Both the position numbers and the translations under genes were made by a program. The notes under the pieces are model-generated. The model searched no databases, had not been told where the DNA came from, and saw nothing but the letters and a program-made list of their open reading frames with translations. Below, piece by piece: positions 50,145-59,140 of a DNA stretch of 64,000 bases. How positions within the stretch are numbered: the stretch's first letter is position 1; every line of letters starts with the position of its first letter. Location: the NCBI RefSeq assembly GCF_031928785.1, contig NZ_JARQAL010000005.1. One strand, given 5' to 3'. This DNA comes from Enterococcus_C asini_A. GTDB lineage: Bacteria; Bacillota; Bacilli; Lactobacillales; Enterococcaceae.

Positions 50145-50612
50145 GTGAGTAATCATAATACTTCTGATATTATAGAAGCATACTTAAAGAAAATATTGGA
50201 AGACAGTGAGATAATTGAGATTAGAAGAACGGAAATGGCTGAGCAATTTCAATGCGTCCCTTCGCAAATCAATTATGTCATTAACACTCGCTTTACCATT
50301 CAGCGGGGTTATGTAGTGGAAAGTAAGCGTGGCGGCGGTGGTTATATTCGGATAGAGAAAATCAAAGTTTCCGATAAACATCGCTTTTTGGAACAAGTAG
50401 ACGAGCTTTTTGGCGATCATCTGTCAGAAAAAGATGCGTTAAGTATCGTGCAAAAGCTTTATGAAGAACAAATCGTAACCAAACAAGAAGGCAATCTGTT
50501 ATTGGCAACTTTAGCTAAGAGTACCTTACGAGAATTTGCTGCTGAAGATCAGATTCGGGCAACACTCTTACATGCGATTTTGGAACGCCTCAGTTATGAA
50601 GATAGGAAGTGA
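50145..50612 (+). CDS. ctsR: Heat-shock repressor CtsR
   Basis: CtsR represses clp and related class III heat-shock genes. The 155-residue protein has the N-terminal winged helix-turn-helix with the Arg-Gly-rich wing (ESKRGGGGYIRIEKI near 62-76) and the C-terminal helical domain. The start is GTG, 6 nt after GGAGGG. Its stop lies 5 nt before the clpC start codon, and the DNA site in front of it matches a CtsR box. Confidence 0.95.
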   Translation: MSNHNTSDIIEAYLKKILEDSEIIEIRRTEMAEQFQCVPSQINYVINTRFTIQRGYVVESKRGGGGYIRIEKIKVSDKHRFLEQVDELFGDHLSEKDALSIVQKLYEEQIVTKQEGNLLLATLAKSTLREFAAEDQIRATLLHAILERLSYEDRK

Positions 50613-50617
50613 CAGCC

Positions 50618-53104
50618 ATGAATGAATTATTTACAGAACGGGCCAAAGCAGTCTTGGCCATCGCCCAAGAAGAAGCCAAAACTTTTAAACATCAAGCCGT
50701 GGGTTCGGAGCACTTGCTGCTGGCTTTAGTGATCGAACAAAATGGGATTGCCGGCAAAACATTGCGGGAAATGAATGTCTCCGAAAATGAAGTTCGAGAA
50801 GAAATTGAAAATCTTACCGGTTATGGCATGATTAAAAGCTATCCCGCGGGAGTTTATTTGCCTTATTCTCCTCGAGCTAAAAAAATCTTTGCTTATGCGG
50901 GGGATGAAGCCAAACGCTTAAATGCTCCACAAATCGGCACGGAACATCTTTTGCTCGGTTTATTGCGAGATGACGAAATTCTCGCTTCTCGGATTATGAC
51001 CAATTTAGGCTTAAGCCTTGCCAAAATGCGCCAATTGGTAAAGAAAAAAATGGGCGTTAACGAACAAAAAGCAGCCGGCTTAGGTCGCCGCCGTCAAGGG
51101 CAACAAGCACCGAAATCCGGTGTGCAACAAGGCACCCCGACTTTAGATAACTTAGCTCGAGACTTAACCAAACTAGCTCGAGAAAACCGTCTGGATCCTG
51201 TGGTAGGTCGTAGTAAAGAAGTCAAGCGCTTGATTCAAATTCTCAGCCGTCGCACCAAAAATAACCCAGTCTTAGTGGGGGAACCCGGTGTAGGGAAAAC
51301 TGCTATTGCGGAAGGATTAGCGCAACGAATCATTAAAGGGGAAGTCCCAGAAGACATGTTGGATAAACGCTTGATGATGTTAGACATGGGTGCTTTAGTG
51401 GCAGGAACTAAATATCGCGGGGAATTTGAAGACCGCATGAAAAAAGTCATCGATGAAATTTATCACGATGGCCAAGTGATTCTCTTTATTGACGAACTCC
51501 ATACTTTGATTGGCGCTGGGGGAGCAGAAGGGGCAATCGATGCTTCCAATATTTTAAAACCCGCCTTAGCTCGCGGAGAGTTGCAAACCATTGGGGCAAC
51601 TACTTTAGATGAATACCAAAAATACATTGAAAAGGATTCTGCTTTGGAACGTCGCTTTGCCCGAGTACAAGTAGACGAACCAACACCAGAAGAAGCCTTG
51701 GAAATTTTATATGGCTTACGTTCTCGCTATGAAGAACATCACGGGGTAGAAATTTCCGATGATGCGCTAAAATCTGCAGTTCAGCTTTCCGTCCGCTATA
51801 TTAATTCCCGTCAATTGCCGGATAAAGCTATCGATTTAATGGATGAATCAGCAGCTAAAGTGCGCTTGGATAAAGCCGACGAGCCCTCTGAAATAGCAGA
51901 ATTAAGAGAGTCCATCACCAATTTAATGCATGAAAAAGAAACCGCCATTCAAGACCAAGATTTTGAAATGGCTGCACGCCTACGCCAAAAAGAAAAGAAA
52001 CTCAGCCAACAATTGGCGGAACTTTCCTTTGCTGAAGCGAAAGAAGCCACTGGATTTTCTGATCGAGTCACCGCGGAAGACGTGGCGACCGTGGTTTCCC
52101 AATGGACGGGTGTCCCTTTGCAACAAATGGAGAAAAAAGAAAGTGAACGCCTGTTGGAATTAGAAAATATCCTACATCAACGGGTAGTGGGCCAAGATGA
52201 AGCGGTGCAAGCCGTGGCACGGGCCATTCGTCGTGCGCGCAGTGGTTTAAAAGACCCAGATCGGCCGATTGGTTCCTTTATGTTCTTAGGACCAACTGGT
52301 GTGGGGAAAACCGAACTGGCCAAAACTTTGGCTGAGGCGATGTTTGGCTCTGAGGACTCCTTAGTGCGAGTCGATATGTCCGAGTTTATGGAAAAATACA
52401 GCACTAGTCGTTTAATCGGTTCTCCTCCAGGGTATGTCGGTTATGATGAAGGCGGCCAATTAACGGAGAAAATTCGTTCCAAGCCTTATTCGGTGATTTT
52501 ATTGGATGAAGTGGAAAAAGCTCATCCGGATGTCTTTAATATCTTATTGCAAGTTTTAGATGACGGCTATTTGACTGATTCCAAAGGCCGTAAAGTTGAT
52601 TTCCGCAACACGATTTTGATTATGACTTCTAATATTGGGGCGACCCAAATTCGAGAAGAAAAAAATGTCGGCTTCAATGCCACAGACATTACCCAAGATC
52701 ACAAGAAGATGCAAAAACGGATTTTGGAAGAGTTGAAAAAAGCTTTCCGTCCTGAATTCTTAAACCGGATTGACGAAACGGTGGTCTTCCGTTCCTTAGA
52801 TGAAGGGGAAATTCATCAAATCGTCAAAATCATGAGCAAAGCCATCATTAAACGTCTCGCGGAACAAGACATTCAATTGAAGATTACACCTGCAGCCATT
52901 GACGTAATTGGCAAAGCCGGCTTCGATCCAGAATACGGAGCCCGTCCAATACGCCGCGCCTTGCAAAAAGAAGTGGAAGACCGCTTAAGTGAAGCCCTTC
53001 TTTCCGGTCAAATCCATTTAGGTGATCAAGTGACCATTGGGGCTAAAAAAGGCAAGATTACTTTAACAGTGAAAGAAGATGTAAAAGCCTTACAAAAGGT
53101 TTAG
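50618..53104 (+). CDS. clpC: ATP-dependent protease ATPase ClpC
   Basis: ClpC unfolds proteins and feeds them to ClpP. The 828-residue protein has two N-terminal Clp repeats (about 5-145), AAA1 with Walker A GEPGVGKT (near 222) and Walker B VILFIDELHTLIGAG, a UVR-type middle domain (EKETAIQDQDFEMAARLRQKEKKL near 440, region), AAA2 with Walker A GPTGVGKTEL (near 558), and a C-terminal D2 domain with LLGL-type ClpP contacts expected. ATG 50618 is preferred (AGGAAG 8 nt upstream). GTG 50609 would add three residues. No mcsA/mcsB between ctsR and clpC, unlike Bacillus. Confidence 0.95.
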   Translation: MNELFTERAKAVLAIAQEEAKTFKHQAVGSEHLLLALVIEQNGIAGKTLREMNVSENEVREEIENLTGYGMIKSYPAGVYLPYSPRAKKIFAYAGDEAKRLNAPQIGTEHLLLGLLRDDEILASRIMTNLGLSLAKMRQLVKKKMGVNEQKAAGLGRRRQGQQAPKSGVQQGTPTLDNLARDLTKLARENRLDPVVGRSKEVKRLIQILSRRTKNNPVLVGEPGVGKTAIAEGLAQRIIKGEVPEDMLDKRLMMLDMGALVAGTKYRGEFEDRMKKVIDEIYHDGQVILFIDELHTLIGAGGAEGAIDASNILKPALARGELQTIGATTLDEYQKYIEKDSALERRFARVQVDEPTPEEALEILYGLRSRYEEHHGVEISDDALKSAVQLSVRYINSRQLPDKAIDLMDESAAKVRLDKADEPSEIAELRESITNLMHEKETAIQDQDFEMAARLRQKEKKLSQQLAELSFAEAKEATGFSDRVTAEDVATVVSQWTGVPLQQMEKKESERLLELENILHQRVVGQDEAVQAVARAIRRARSGLKDPDRPIGSFMFLGPTGVGKTELAKTLAEAMFGSEDSLVRVDMSEFMEKYSTSRLIGSPPGYVGYDEGGQLTEKIRSKPYSVILLDEVEKAHPDVFNILLQVLDDGYLTDSKGRKVDFRNTILIMTSNIGATQIREEKNVGFNATDITQDHKKMQKRILEELKKAFRPEFLNRIDETVVFRSLDEGEIHQIVKIMSKAIIKRLAEQDIQLKITPAAIDVIGKAGFDPEYGARPIRRALQKEVEDRLSEALLSGQIHLGDQVTIGAKKGKITLTVKEDVKALQKV

Positions 53105-53158
53105 CTCGTTGGTGTTTCACTCAGTAGTTTAAATTTTTTAAAATATCAGCGGTTTTTC

Positions 53159-53190
53159 AAAGCCTCGTTGGTGACAGCGAGGCTTTTTCT
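53159..53190 (+). terminator. Terminator of ctsR-clpC
   Basis: AAAGCCTCG and CGAGGCTTT pair around a loop of about 12 nt, followed by TTTT. Confidence 0.8.
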
Positions 53191-53217
53191 GTGCTATTTT
53201 GCCAAAGGGTTTGAACT

Positions 53218-53245
53218 TTGAATTGCGGAAATCCTGTGTTACGAT
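53218..53245 (+). promoter_or_regulatory. Candidate promoter of the U32 pair
   Basis: TTGAAT (53218-53223), a 16-bp spacer and TACGAT (53240-53245), 57 nt before the first U32 gene. Confidence 0.5.
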
Positions 53246-53302
53246 AGGAAAGTTGAAATTCACCTGACCGGTTGCGGTAGGTTTTTTATAAGGAGAGAAG
53301 AC

Positions 53303-54223
53303 ATGATCGAGATCGTTGTCACTTGTGAAAGTGTGGCTCAAGCTGGAGAATTATTAGCAGCTGGAGCGGATACTTTAGTATTTGGGGAAGAAACATTTGG
53401 CCTGCGTTTGCCGGCAAGTTTTTCCCGAGAAGAACAACGCCAGCTAACGGAGTTGATTCATAAGGCGGGCAAAAAAGCGCTAGTTGCGGTAAATGGCATT
53501 ATGCATCCAGAAAAGATGAAACTGGTTCCGGAGTATTTGGGATTTTTAAAAGAAATCGGCGTGGATCAAATTTTAGTTGGTGATCCGGGGATCGTGCAAG
53601 TGATGAAACAACCGGCTTTGGCAATTCCTTTCATCTATGCTGCGGAAACGTTAGTGACCAATGCCCGCCAGATTAATTTCTGGGGTAAAAAAGGTGCAGT
53701 GGGCGCAGTTTTGGCTCGGGAAGTCCCTTTTGATGAAATGAAAGTTATGGCGACAGAGCTGAATATTCCTGTGGAAGTTCAAGTCTATGGCGCTACTTGC
53801 ATCCACCAATCTAAACGGCCATTATTGGAAAATTACTACCATTATACGCAACAAACAGAAGCGGTTTCCAAAGAGCGAGGACTGTTTTTGTCTGACCCTC
53901 AAGATGAAAATACCCATTATTCCATTTATGAAGATGATCACGGCACCCATATTTTTGCTACTAATGATCTTTTGTTAATGAAGGAATTAGGAGATTTGGC
54001 GAACGCCGGCTTTACCACGTGGAAACTGGATGGTCTCTTTACTTGCGGGAAAGATTTTGTGGTGATTTGTCAGTTGTTTGCCCAAGCTAAAACAGCCATC
54101 GAATCAGGTACGTGGAATACAGAACTAGCAGAAACATTAGCTAACGACGTGGCTAGTCATCATCCCAAAGAGCGGGGCTTGGACACTGGCTTTTATTACA
54201 TCGATCCTAAGAAGATTAGATAA
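53303..54223 (+). CDS. Peptidase U32-family protein, YrrN/TrhP1-like
   Basis: A 306-residue member of the U32 family that is paired with the longer member downstream. In Bacillus the pair YrrN/YrrO (TrhP1/TrhP2) is linked to prephenate-dependent hydroxylation of uridine 34 in tRNA. Visible features are the N-terminal GADTLVFGEETFGLRLP block and the middle EVQVYGATCIHQSKRPLLENYY (region near 156). It lacks the long cysteine cluster of the larger partner. Start ATG follows AAGGAGAG. Confidence 0.85.
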   Translation: MIEIVVTCESVAQAGELLAAGADTLVFGEETFGLRLPASFSREEQRQLTELIHKAGKKALVAVNGIMHPEKMKLVPEYLGFLKEIGVDQILVGDPGIVQVMKQPALAIPFIYAAETLVTNARQINFWGKKGAVGAVLAREVPFDEMKVMATELNIPVEVQVYGATCIHQSKRPLLENYYHYTQQTEAVSKERGLFLSDPQDENTHYSIYEDDHGTHIFATNDLLLMKELGDLANAGFTTWKLDGLFTCGKDFVVICQLFAQAKTAIESGTWNTELAETLANDVASHHPKERGLDTGFYYIDPKKIR

Positions 54224-54235
54224 GGAGTCTTATTG

Positions 54236-55492
54236 ATGGAAACACCTGTACAATCAAAATTAAAACGACCAGAAGTGCTGGCACCAGCCGGAACTTTGGA
54301 AAAATTAAAAACTGCTATCCATTATGGGGCAGACGCGGTTTATATTGGCGGTAACGCCTATGGACTGCGCAGTCGGGCGGGAAATTTTAGCTTGGAAGAA
54401 ATGGCAGAAGGAGTGGCTTTTGCTAAGGCCCACAATGCCAAGGTCTACGTAGCGGCAAATATGGTCACCCACGAAGGCAATCAAGAAGGAGCGGGCGAAT
54501 TTTTCCGCCAAATCCGCGACGTAGGGATTTCTGCGGTGATTGTGTCAGATCCGGCCTTAATTGAAATTTGTATCACCGAAGCACCAGGATTGCCGGTACA
54601 TCTTTCTACCCAAGCTTCAGCAACCAATTACGAAACGTTGGAGTTTTGGAAAGAAGAAGGCTTGGAGCGGGTGGTTCTAGCCCGGGAAGTCTCCATGGCA
54701 GAAGTAGCAGAAATCCGCAAGCACACAGATATTCAAATCGAAGCCTTTATCCATGGGGCGATGTGCATTTCTTATTCCGGGCGTTGCGTGCTTTCCAACC
54801 ACATGTCCATGCGTGATGCTAATCGAGGCGGCTGTTCTCAGTCTTGTCGTTGGAAATACGATTTATTCGACATGCCTTTTGGGACCGAAGCTCATGAAAG
54901 CCTGACTTCAAAAGGTCAAGTCACCGAACCATTCTCCATGAGTGCGGTGGATATGTCCATGATCGAGCATATTCCTGATTTGGTACAAAATGGTGTAGAT
55001 AGCCTAAAAATCGAAGGTCGCATGAAGTCCATTCACTATGTTTCCACGGTAGCTAACGTCTACAAAGCTGCGGTGGATAGCTATATGGCAGACCCAGAAC
55101 ACTACGAAGTTAAACAAGAATGGATTGACGAGCTATGGAAAGTCGCTCAACGTGAACTTTCTACAGGGTTTTACTATCACACCCCTACCGATCAAGAGCA
55201 ACTCTTTGGCCCACGACGGAAGATTCCTCAATATACCTTTATCGGGGAAGTGATGGCCTATGATGAAGGAACGAAAATCGCCACCATCCGCCAACGAAAT
55301 CATTTTTCTGTCGGGGATGAAATCGAATTTTACGGTCCTGGGTTCCAACATTTCACTCAAAAAGTTACCGAAATGAAAAACGACGAAGGAGAATCCATCG
55401 ACCGAGCACCAAATCCGATGATGATCCTCACTATGCCAGTAGAACAACCCGTGGCTGTGGGGGATATGATGCGGAAGAAAAAAGAAGGGTAA
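54236..55492 (+). CDS. Peptidase U32-family protein, YrrO/TrhP2-like
   Basis: A 418-residue U32 protein. The signature is EAFIHGAMCISYSGRCVLSN with HMSMRDANRGGCSQSC after it (near 165-200), whose cysteines are typical for the tRNA-hydroxylation branch. N-terminal PEVLAPAGTLEKLKTAIHYGADAVYIGG and a C-terminal beta-barrel (about 340-410) complete the fold. It most likely modifies tRNA wobble uridine with the product of the gene upstream. ATG 54236 (AAGGAGT 7 nt upstream) is preferred over the TTG before it. Confidence 0.9.
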   Translation: METPVQSKLKRPEVLAPAGTLEKLKTAIHYGADAVYIGGNAYGLRSRAGNFSLEEMAEGVAFAKAHNAKVYVAANMVTHEGNQEGAGEFFRQIRDVGISAVIVSDPALIEICITEAPGLPVHLSTQASATNYETLEFWKEEGLERVVLAREVSMAEVAEIRKHTDIQIEAFIHGAMCISYSGRCVLSNHMSMRDANRGGCSQSCRWKYDLFDMPFGTEAHESLTSKGQVTEPFSMSAVDMSMIEHIPDLVQNGVDSLKIEGRMKSIHYVSTVANVYKAAVDSYMADPEHYEVKQEWIDELWKVAQRELSTGFYYHTPTDQEQLFGPRRKIPQYTFIGEVMAYDEGTKIATIRQRNHFSVGDEIEFYGPGFQHFTQKVTEMKNDEGESIDRAPNPMMILTMPVEQPVAVGDMMRKKKEG

Positions 55493-55495
55493 AAG

Positions 55496-55554
55496 AAAAA
55501 TAGCGTGGTACTTAAGCTAGGTTTATTACTAGCAAAAGCAGCACGCTATTTTTT
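55496..55554 (+). terminator. Terminator of the U32 pair
   Basis: AAAAATAGCGTG (55496-55507) pairs with CACGCTATTTTT (55542-55553). The loop holds a smaller CTAG/CTAG hairpin. T-rich tail. Confidence 0.85.
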
Positions 55555-55713
55555 GTGAGAAAATAACCTTAATTCAAGCTTAACTTATTAAGTTTTTCTA
55601 AAGATAGAAATGATTGATATATCGGGATTAGCGCTTTCTAGAATTTTTATGAAGTAAAATTTTTTTAAAAAAACTTCAGATATTTTATTTGTTGTTCGGT
55701 TTTTTGATAAAAA

Positions 55714-55733
55714 TAACAGCGAGAAAGCTGTTA
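55714..55733 (+). promoter_or_regulatory. Inverted repeat upstream of the exopolysaccharide promoter
   Basis: TAACAGC, a 6-nt centre and GCTGTTA form a perfect 7-bp inverted repeat 16 nt before the -35. It may be an operator. The rest of 55555-55713 is AT-rich and shows no gene. Confidence 0.4.
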
Positions 55734-55748
55734 AAACAAAATGAAAAC

Positions 55749-55777
55749 TTTCATTCTATTGCCTTTTCCAGTATAAT
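55749..55777 (+). promoter_or_regulatory. Promoter of the exopolysaccharide locus
   Basis: TTTCAT (55749-55754), a 17-bp spacer and a perfect TATAAT (55772-55777), 39 nt before the first gene. Confidence 0.7.
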
Positions 55778-55815
55778 GGGAACAAAATGTCATGATTTTA
55801 TCAGGAGAGTGTTTG

Positions 55816-56775
55816 ATGGGTAAACAACTTGTGAAAGGATTGGCAATTGCAGTAGTCGGTATTGGAGCAATTGCAGTGTGTTACGGAGGGTATAAAGTCA
55901 ATGGAGAACGGCAGTATGAACAGCGTGTTCAATATGCTAACAAAGCCATCGACAAAAGTCAAAGCGAATTAGCAGCATTAACTGAAACCGTCAATCAGTT
56001 CTATGAAGACAAAGCTAGTGGCTTTTTACGAGGGGACTTATTAGATAGTGATATTGCTGCCGCTCGAACGAAGCTAGATGGAATTAAAGCTAACGCCCAA
56101 GAGTACGGTATTCAGTCAACAGATTTAAAAGGGGAAGCAGCAACGATTGCTACAAGTAAAAAACAATTAGCTACAGAATTGGATCAGGTTCAAGATCGGC
56201 AATCGATTCAAAACCAAACCAATAATTTATTTGAAAATCCCGTAAGCTCTTGGAAAGAAGCGGTCAACGATGTGATCATTAAAGAAGATACTGGCGACGA
56301 TGCCATCGGTCAGATCAGAGAAAGTCTAAAACTTTCTAAAATTGACGATACTTGGTCAACCGTGGTGCAAGGGTATCTAGACTTTGCCAATGCGCAGGTC
56401 ACTCGGGTGAAAGAGATCCAAACCAGTCTGGCAAGTATGCTAAAAGATGGTCAAATTACCGAAGCTGCAACATATGAAAGCTATTTGAATTTGACAGCTA
56501 GTATCAGTGAAGTCCGAAATACAGCTTTAAAAGATAAATTCACCGCAGATTTAACTACCATTGGCGATCAACTAAATGCCGGTGGTACCGCAACAAATGA
56601 AGAAAGCACTACCCCAGCCGTTGAGGAGCCTGCTTATTCCGATTCGGCAAGTACTGCGGATGCTACGTATTCTGATTCAACAACTGGTGTAGATGCAGGT
56701 ATGGCTACTGATGCCGGGACTAGCACAGATGCAAATATGGGTACTGAGTATCAAGAAGATACACAAAACTATTAG
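55816..56775 (+). CDS. Membrane-anchored extracellular protein of unknown function
   Basis: The 319-residue protein has a basic N-terminus and one membrane helix (about 6-26, LVKGLAIAVVGIGAIAVCYG). The Cys there is not in a lipobox. Next come long amphipathic, coiled-coil-like helices (about 35-260) and a low-complexity Ser/Thr/Ala/Asp tail with repeats such as TDAG and YSDS. It lies first in the exopolysaccharide operon, where many species have a LytR/CpsA-type gene. I do not recognise the family. It may act in attachment or length control. ATG 55816 follows AGGAGAG. Confidence 0.75.
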   Translation: MGKQLVKGLAIAVVGIGAIAVCYGGYKVNGERQYEQRVQYANKAIDKSQSELAALTETVNQFYEDKASGFLRGDLLDSDIAAARTKLDGIKANAQEYGIQSTDLKGEAATIATSKKQLATELDQVQDRQSIQNQTNNLFENPVSSWKEAVNDVIIKEDTGDDAIGQIRESLKLSKIDDTWSTVVQGYLDFANAQVTRVKEIQTSLASMLKDGQITEAATYESYLNLTASISEVRNTALKDKFTADLTTIGDQLNAGGTATNEESTTPAVEEPAYSDSASTADATYSDSTTGVDAGMATDAGTSTDANMGTEYQEDTQNY

Positions 56776-56825
56776 TAATAATGACTGTATTGGAAAAACA
56801 GAGAGAAAGTGGAGACAAGACAATT

Positions 56826-57605
56826 ATGGAAGAAACAATCAGTTTAAAAGACATCTTTGAAATTTTGAAAAAGCATCTGGCGACGATTATTATCAGCATG
56901 TTTGTGGGATTAGGTATCGCCGGAATTGTAACCTTCTTTATTATCACCCCCAAATACGAATCCCAAGCCCAACTTATCGTAAAACTCCCACGGGCTGAAA
57001 ATTCCAATACGCAAGACGTAAACACCAATTTATTGATGATTAATACTTATAAAGATTTAATCACTGGTGACTTGGTAATGAGTACAGTAAAAGATCGTTT
57101 AGAGTCCGAGTACAATGTGGAAATGTCTACTGGTGAATTAAAAAGTGCGATTCAAGTAGTACAATCTCAAAATTCCCAAATGTTTTCCATTGTGGCAACA
57201 GATGACAAGGCCTTAGACGCAGAACACATTGCTAATACCACGGCTCAAGTCTTTCAAGAAAATGCAAAAGATGTAATGGACGTGGATAAGATTTCGATCA
57301 TTTCTAACGCCCAAGCCTCTATGTCACCAGTATCTCCTAATAATAAATTAAACTTAGCCATTGGTTTAGTTTTAGGTTTGATGGTAGGTGTGGGACTAGC
57401 CTTCTTATTAGAACTATTAGACCGTACTGTCAAAGACAACCGCTTTGTTACAGAAACCTTGGACTTCACCATCTTAGGTTCTGTGCCACAAATGAGTGCT
57501 AAAGAATTGAAACAAACTATTAAACCAACTGTTGCTAAACCAGTCCAATCAACTACTACTACGACTACTGCAGAACAATCTCGTCGCAGTCGTTCACGAG
57601 TCTAG
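56826..57605 (+). CDS. cpsC: Polysaccharide chain-length/kinase-activator protein, CpsC/Wzz family
   Basis: A 259-residue membrane adaptor that controls polymer length and activates the CpsD kinase. It has two helices, at about 18-42 (LATIIISMFVGLGIAGIVTF) and at about 174-196 (LNLAIGLVLGLMVGVGLAFLLE), with the outer Wzz domain between. The C-terminal tail is cytoplasmic with Thr- and Arg-rich ends. The start at 56826 matches the family N-terminus (METTISL-like MEETISLKDIF). An in-frame ATG at 56781 lacks a ribosome site. Next is cpsD. Confidence 0.92.
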   Translation: MEETISLKDIFEILKKHLATIIISMFVGLGIAGIVTFFIITPKYESQAQLIVKLPRAENSNTQDVNTNLLMINTYKDLITGDLVMSTVKDRLESEYNVEMSTGELKSAIQVVQSQNSQMFSIVATDDKALDAEHIANTTAQVFQENAKDVMDVDKISIISNAQASMSPVSPNNKLNLAIGLVLGLMVGVGLAFLLELLDRTVKDNRFVTETLDFTILGSVPQMSAKELKQTIKPTVAKPVQSTTTTTTAEQSRRSRSRV

Positions 57606-57615
57606 GAGAGAAATT

Positions 57616-58329
57616 ATGGGAAAAAGTAAAAAACAACACAACCATCGTACTACTCAAGTCACTGGAGCGGTTAGCTTAATTACGATTGCAGATAAAACTT
57701 CACCAATCGCTGAACAATACCGTACCATTCGGACCAATATCCAATTTGCCTCGGCAGATCGGAAAATCCAAACTATCGTGGTCACTTCTTCCGGTCCTTC
57801 AGAAGGAAAATCGATTACAGCAGCTAATATTGCTGTGGTCTTTGCCAATGCTGGGCAACGGGTGTTACTAGTCGATGCGGATATGCGCAAACCAACTGTT
57901 CATAAGACCTTTGCCTTATCTAATGAAGCAGGCTTGAGTAAGGTCCTTAGTAGCAATAATTCCGTATTAGAGATGGCGCAACCTTCCATGGTGGACAATC
58001 TCTCTATTTTAACCAGTGGTCCTAAGCCACCTAACCCATCTGAACTACTAGGTTCTACTCGAATGAATCAAGTAATCGATGAAGCTCGTCATCTCTATGA
58101 TGTGATTATTTTCGATATGCCACCAGTCGTTACGGTAACCGATGCGCAAATTATGGCTTCTAAAGCTGATGGTACCTTACTTGTCGTACGAGAAAACGTC
58201 ACTCGCAAAGATGCGTTAACCAAAGCTAAAGACTTATTGGAAATGGTACAAGCCCGGGTATTGGGTGTCGTTTACAACGGTACAAAAGATGTTAAAGATC
58301 GAAGTTACTATTACTATAGTAACGATTAA
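57616..58329 (+). CDS. cpsD: Tyrosine-protein kinase CpsD (BY-kinase)
   Basis: A 237-residue autophosphorylating kinase that works with CpsC. Walker A SGPSEGKSITAANIAV (near 58-73), Walker A' RVLLVDADMRKPT (near 86) and Walker B VIIFDMPPV (near 163) are in order. It ends in a tyrosine cluster, Tyr231-234, the usual phosphorylation site. Start ATG follows AGGAGAG. CpsB, which removes the phosphates, is the next gene. Confidence 0.95.
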   Translation: MGKSKKQHNHRTTQVTGAVSLITIADKTSPIAEQYRTIRTNIQFASADRKIQTIVVTSSGPSEGKSITAANIAVVFANAGQRVLLVDADMRKPTVHKTFALSNEAGLSKVLSSNNSVLEMAQPSMVDNLSILTSGPKPPNPSELLGSTRMNQVIDEARHLYDVIIFDMPPVVTVTDAQIMASKADGTLLVVRENVTRKDALTKAKDLLEMVQARVLGVVYNGTKDVKDRSYYYYSND

Positions 58330-58366
58330 TTATTAGTGTGGATGAATCCCACAGGGAGGCAAGGAC

Positions 58367-59131
58367 ATGATTGATTTACATTGTCATATTTTGCCAGGAG
58401 TGGATGACGGGGCAGATACTTTAGCAGATAGCTTGGCCATGGCGGAAGTCGCCATTGGCCAAGGGATCACCCATATCTTGTGCACACCCCATCACAATAA
58501 TGGCAAATACGTGAACCCGAAAGCGGAAGTCATCACCAAAGTAGCAGAATTACAAAAAGAGTTAGACCAACGCAATCTCCCTTTGACTTTATTAGAAGGG
58601 CAAGAAGTACGTATTACCGGAGACTTGGTAAGTGAAATCCAACAAGATCAAATTTTATTTACAGATTTGTCAGATACATATATTCTAATCGAATTTCCCA
58701 CAGCGGATGTGCCTGCTTATGCAGAGCCGTTATTATTTGAACTGCGAAGTATGGGGAAGATACCTGTAATCGTTCATCCTGAACGAAACGGTAAGTTTAG
58801 AGAAGACCCAAATCGCTTGATTCCCTATCTTGATATGGGCTGTCTGGCTCAATTAACAGCTCCTAGTTATGTAGGTATTTTTGGCAAAAGCATTCAAAAA
58901 ACGGCCAAGCAAATGGTGGAGCACAACTTAGTGCAGATGATGGCCTCAGATGCTCATGGGGTCAAAAAAAGAACTTTCGTAATGAAAGAGGCCTATGAAC
59001 AGATTCAGCATGACTTTAGTTTAGAAAAAGTCACCGCCATGAAACAAGTGGCAAAAGACTTATTAAATGGGGATGCGGTCACATTCCCAGAATATAGTGA
59101 GATTAAGAAGAAACGATTTGGGATTTTTTAG
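58367..59131 (+). CDS. cpsB: Tyrosine-protein phosphatase CpsB (PHP family)
   Basis: A 254-residue metal-dependent phosphatase that acts on phosphorylated CpsD. The PHP motifs are IDLHCHILPGVDDGA at the N-terminus, LCTPHHNNGKY (near 40), LLEGQEVRI (near 75), VIVHPERN (near 132) and MMASDAHGVKKR (near 195). It completes the CpsC-D-B module that couples phosphorylation to polymer export. GGGAGG precedes the ATG. Confidence 0.95.
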   Translation: MIDLHCHILPGVDDGADTLADSLAMAEVAIGQGITHILCTPHHNNGKYVNPKAEVITKVAELQKELDQRNLPLTLLEGQEVRITGDLVSEIQQDQILFTDLSDTYILIEFPTADVPAYAEPLLFELRSMGKIPVIVHPERNGKFREDPNRLIPYLDMGCLAQLTAPSYVGIFGKSIQKTAKQMVEHNLVQMMASDAHGVKKRTFVMKEAYEQIQHDFSLEKVTAMKQVAKDLLNGDAVTFPEYSEIKKKRFGIF

Positions 59132-59140
59132 GAGGAGTTT

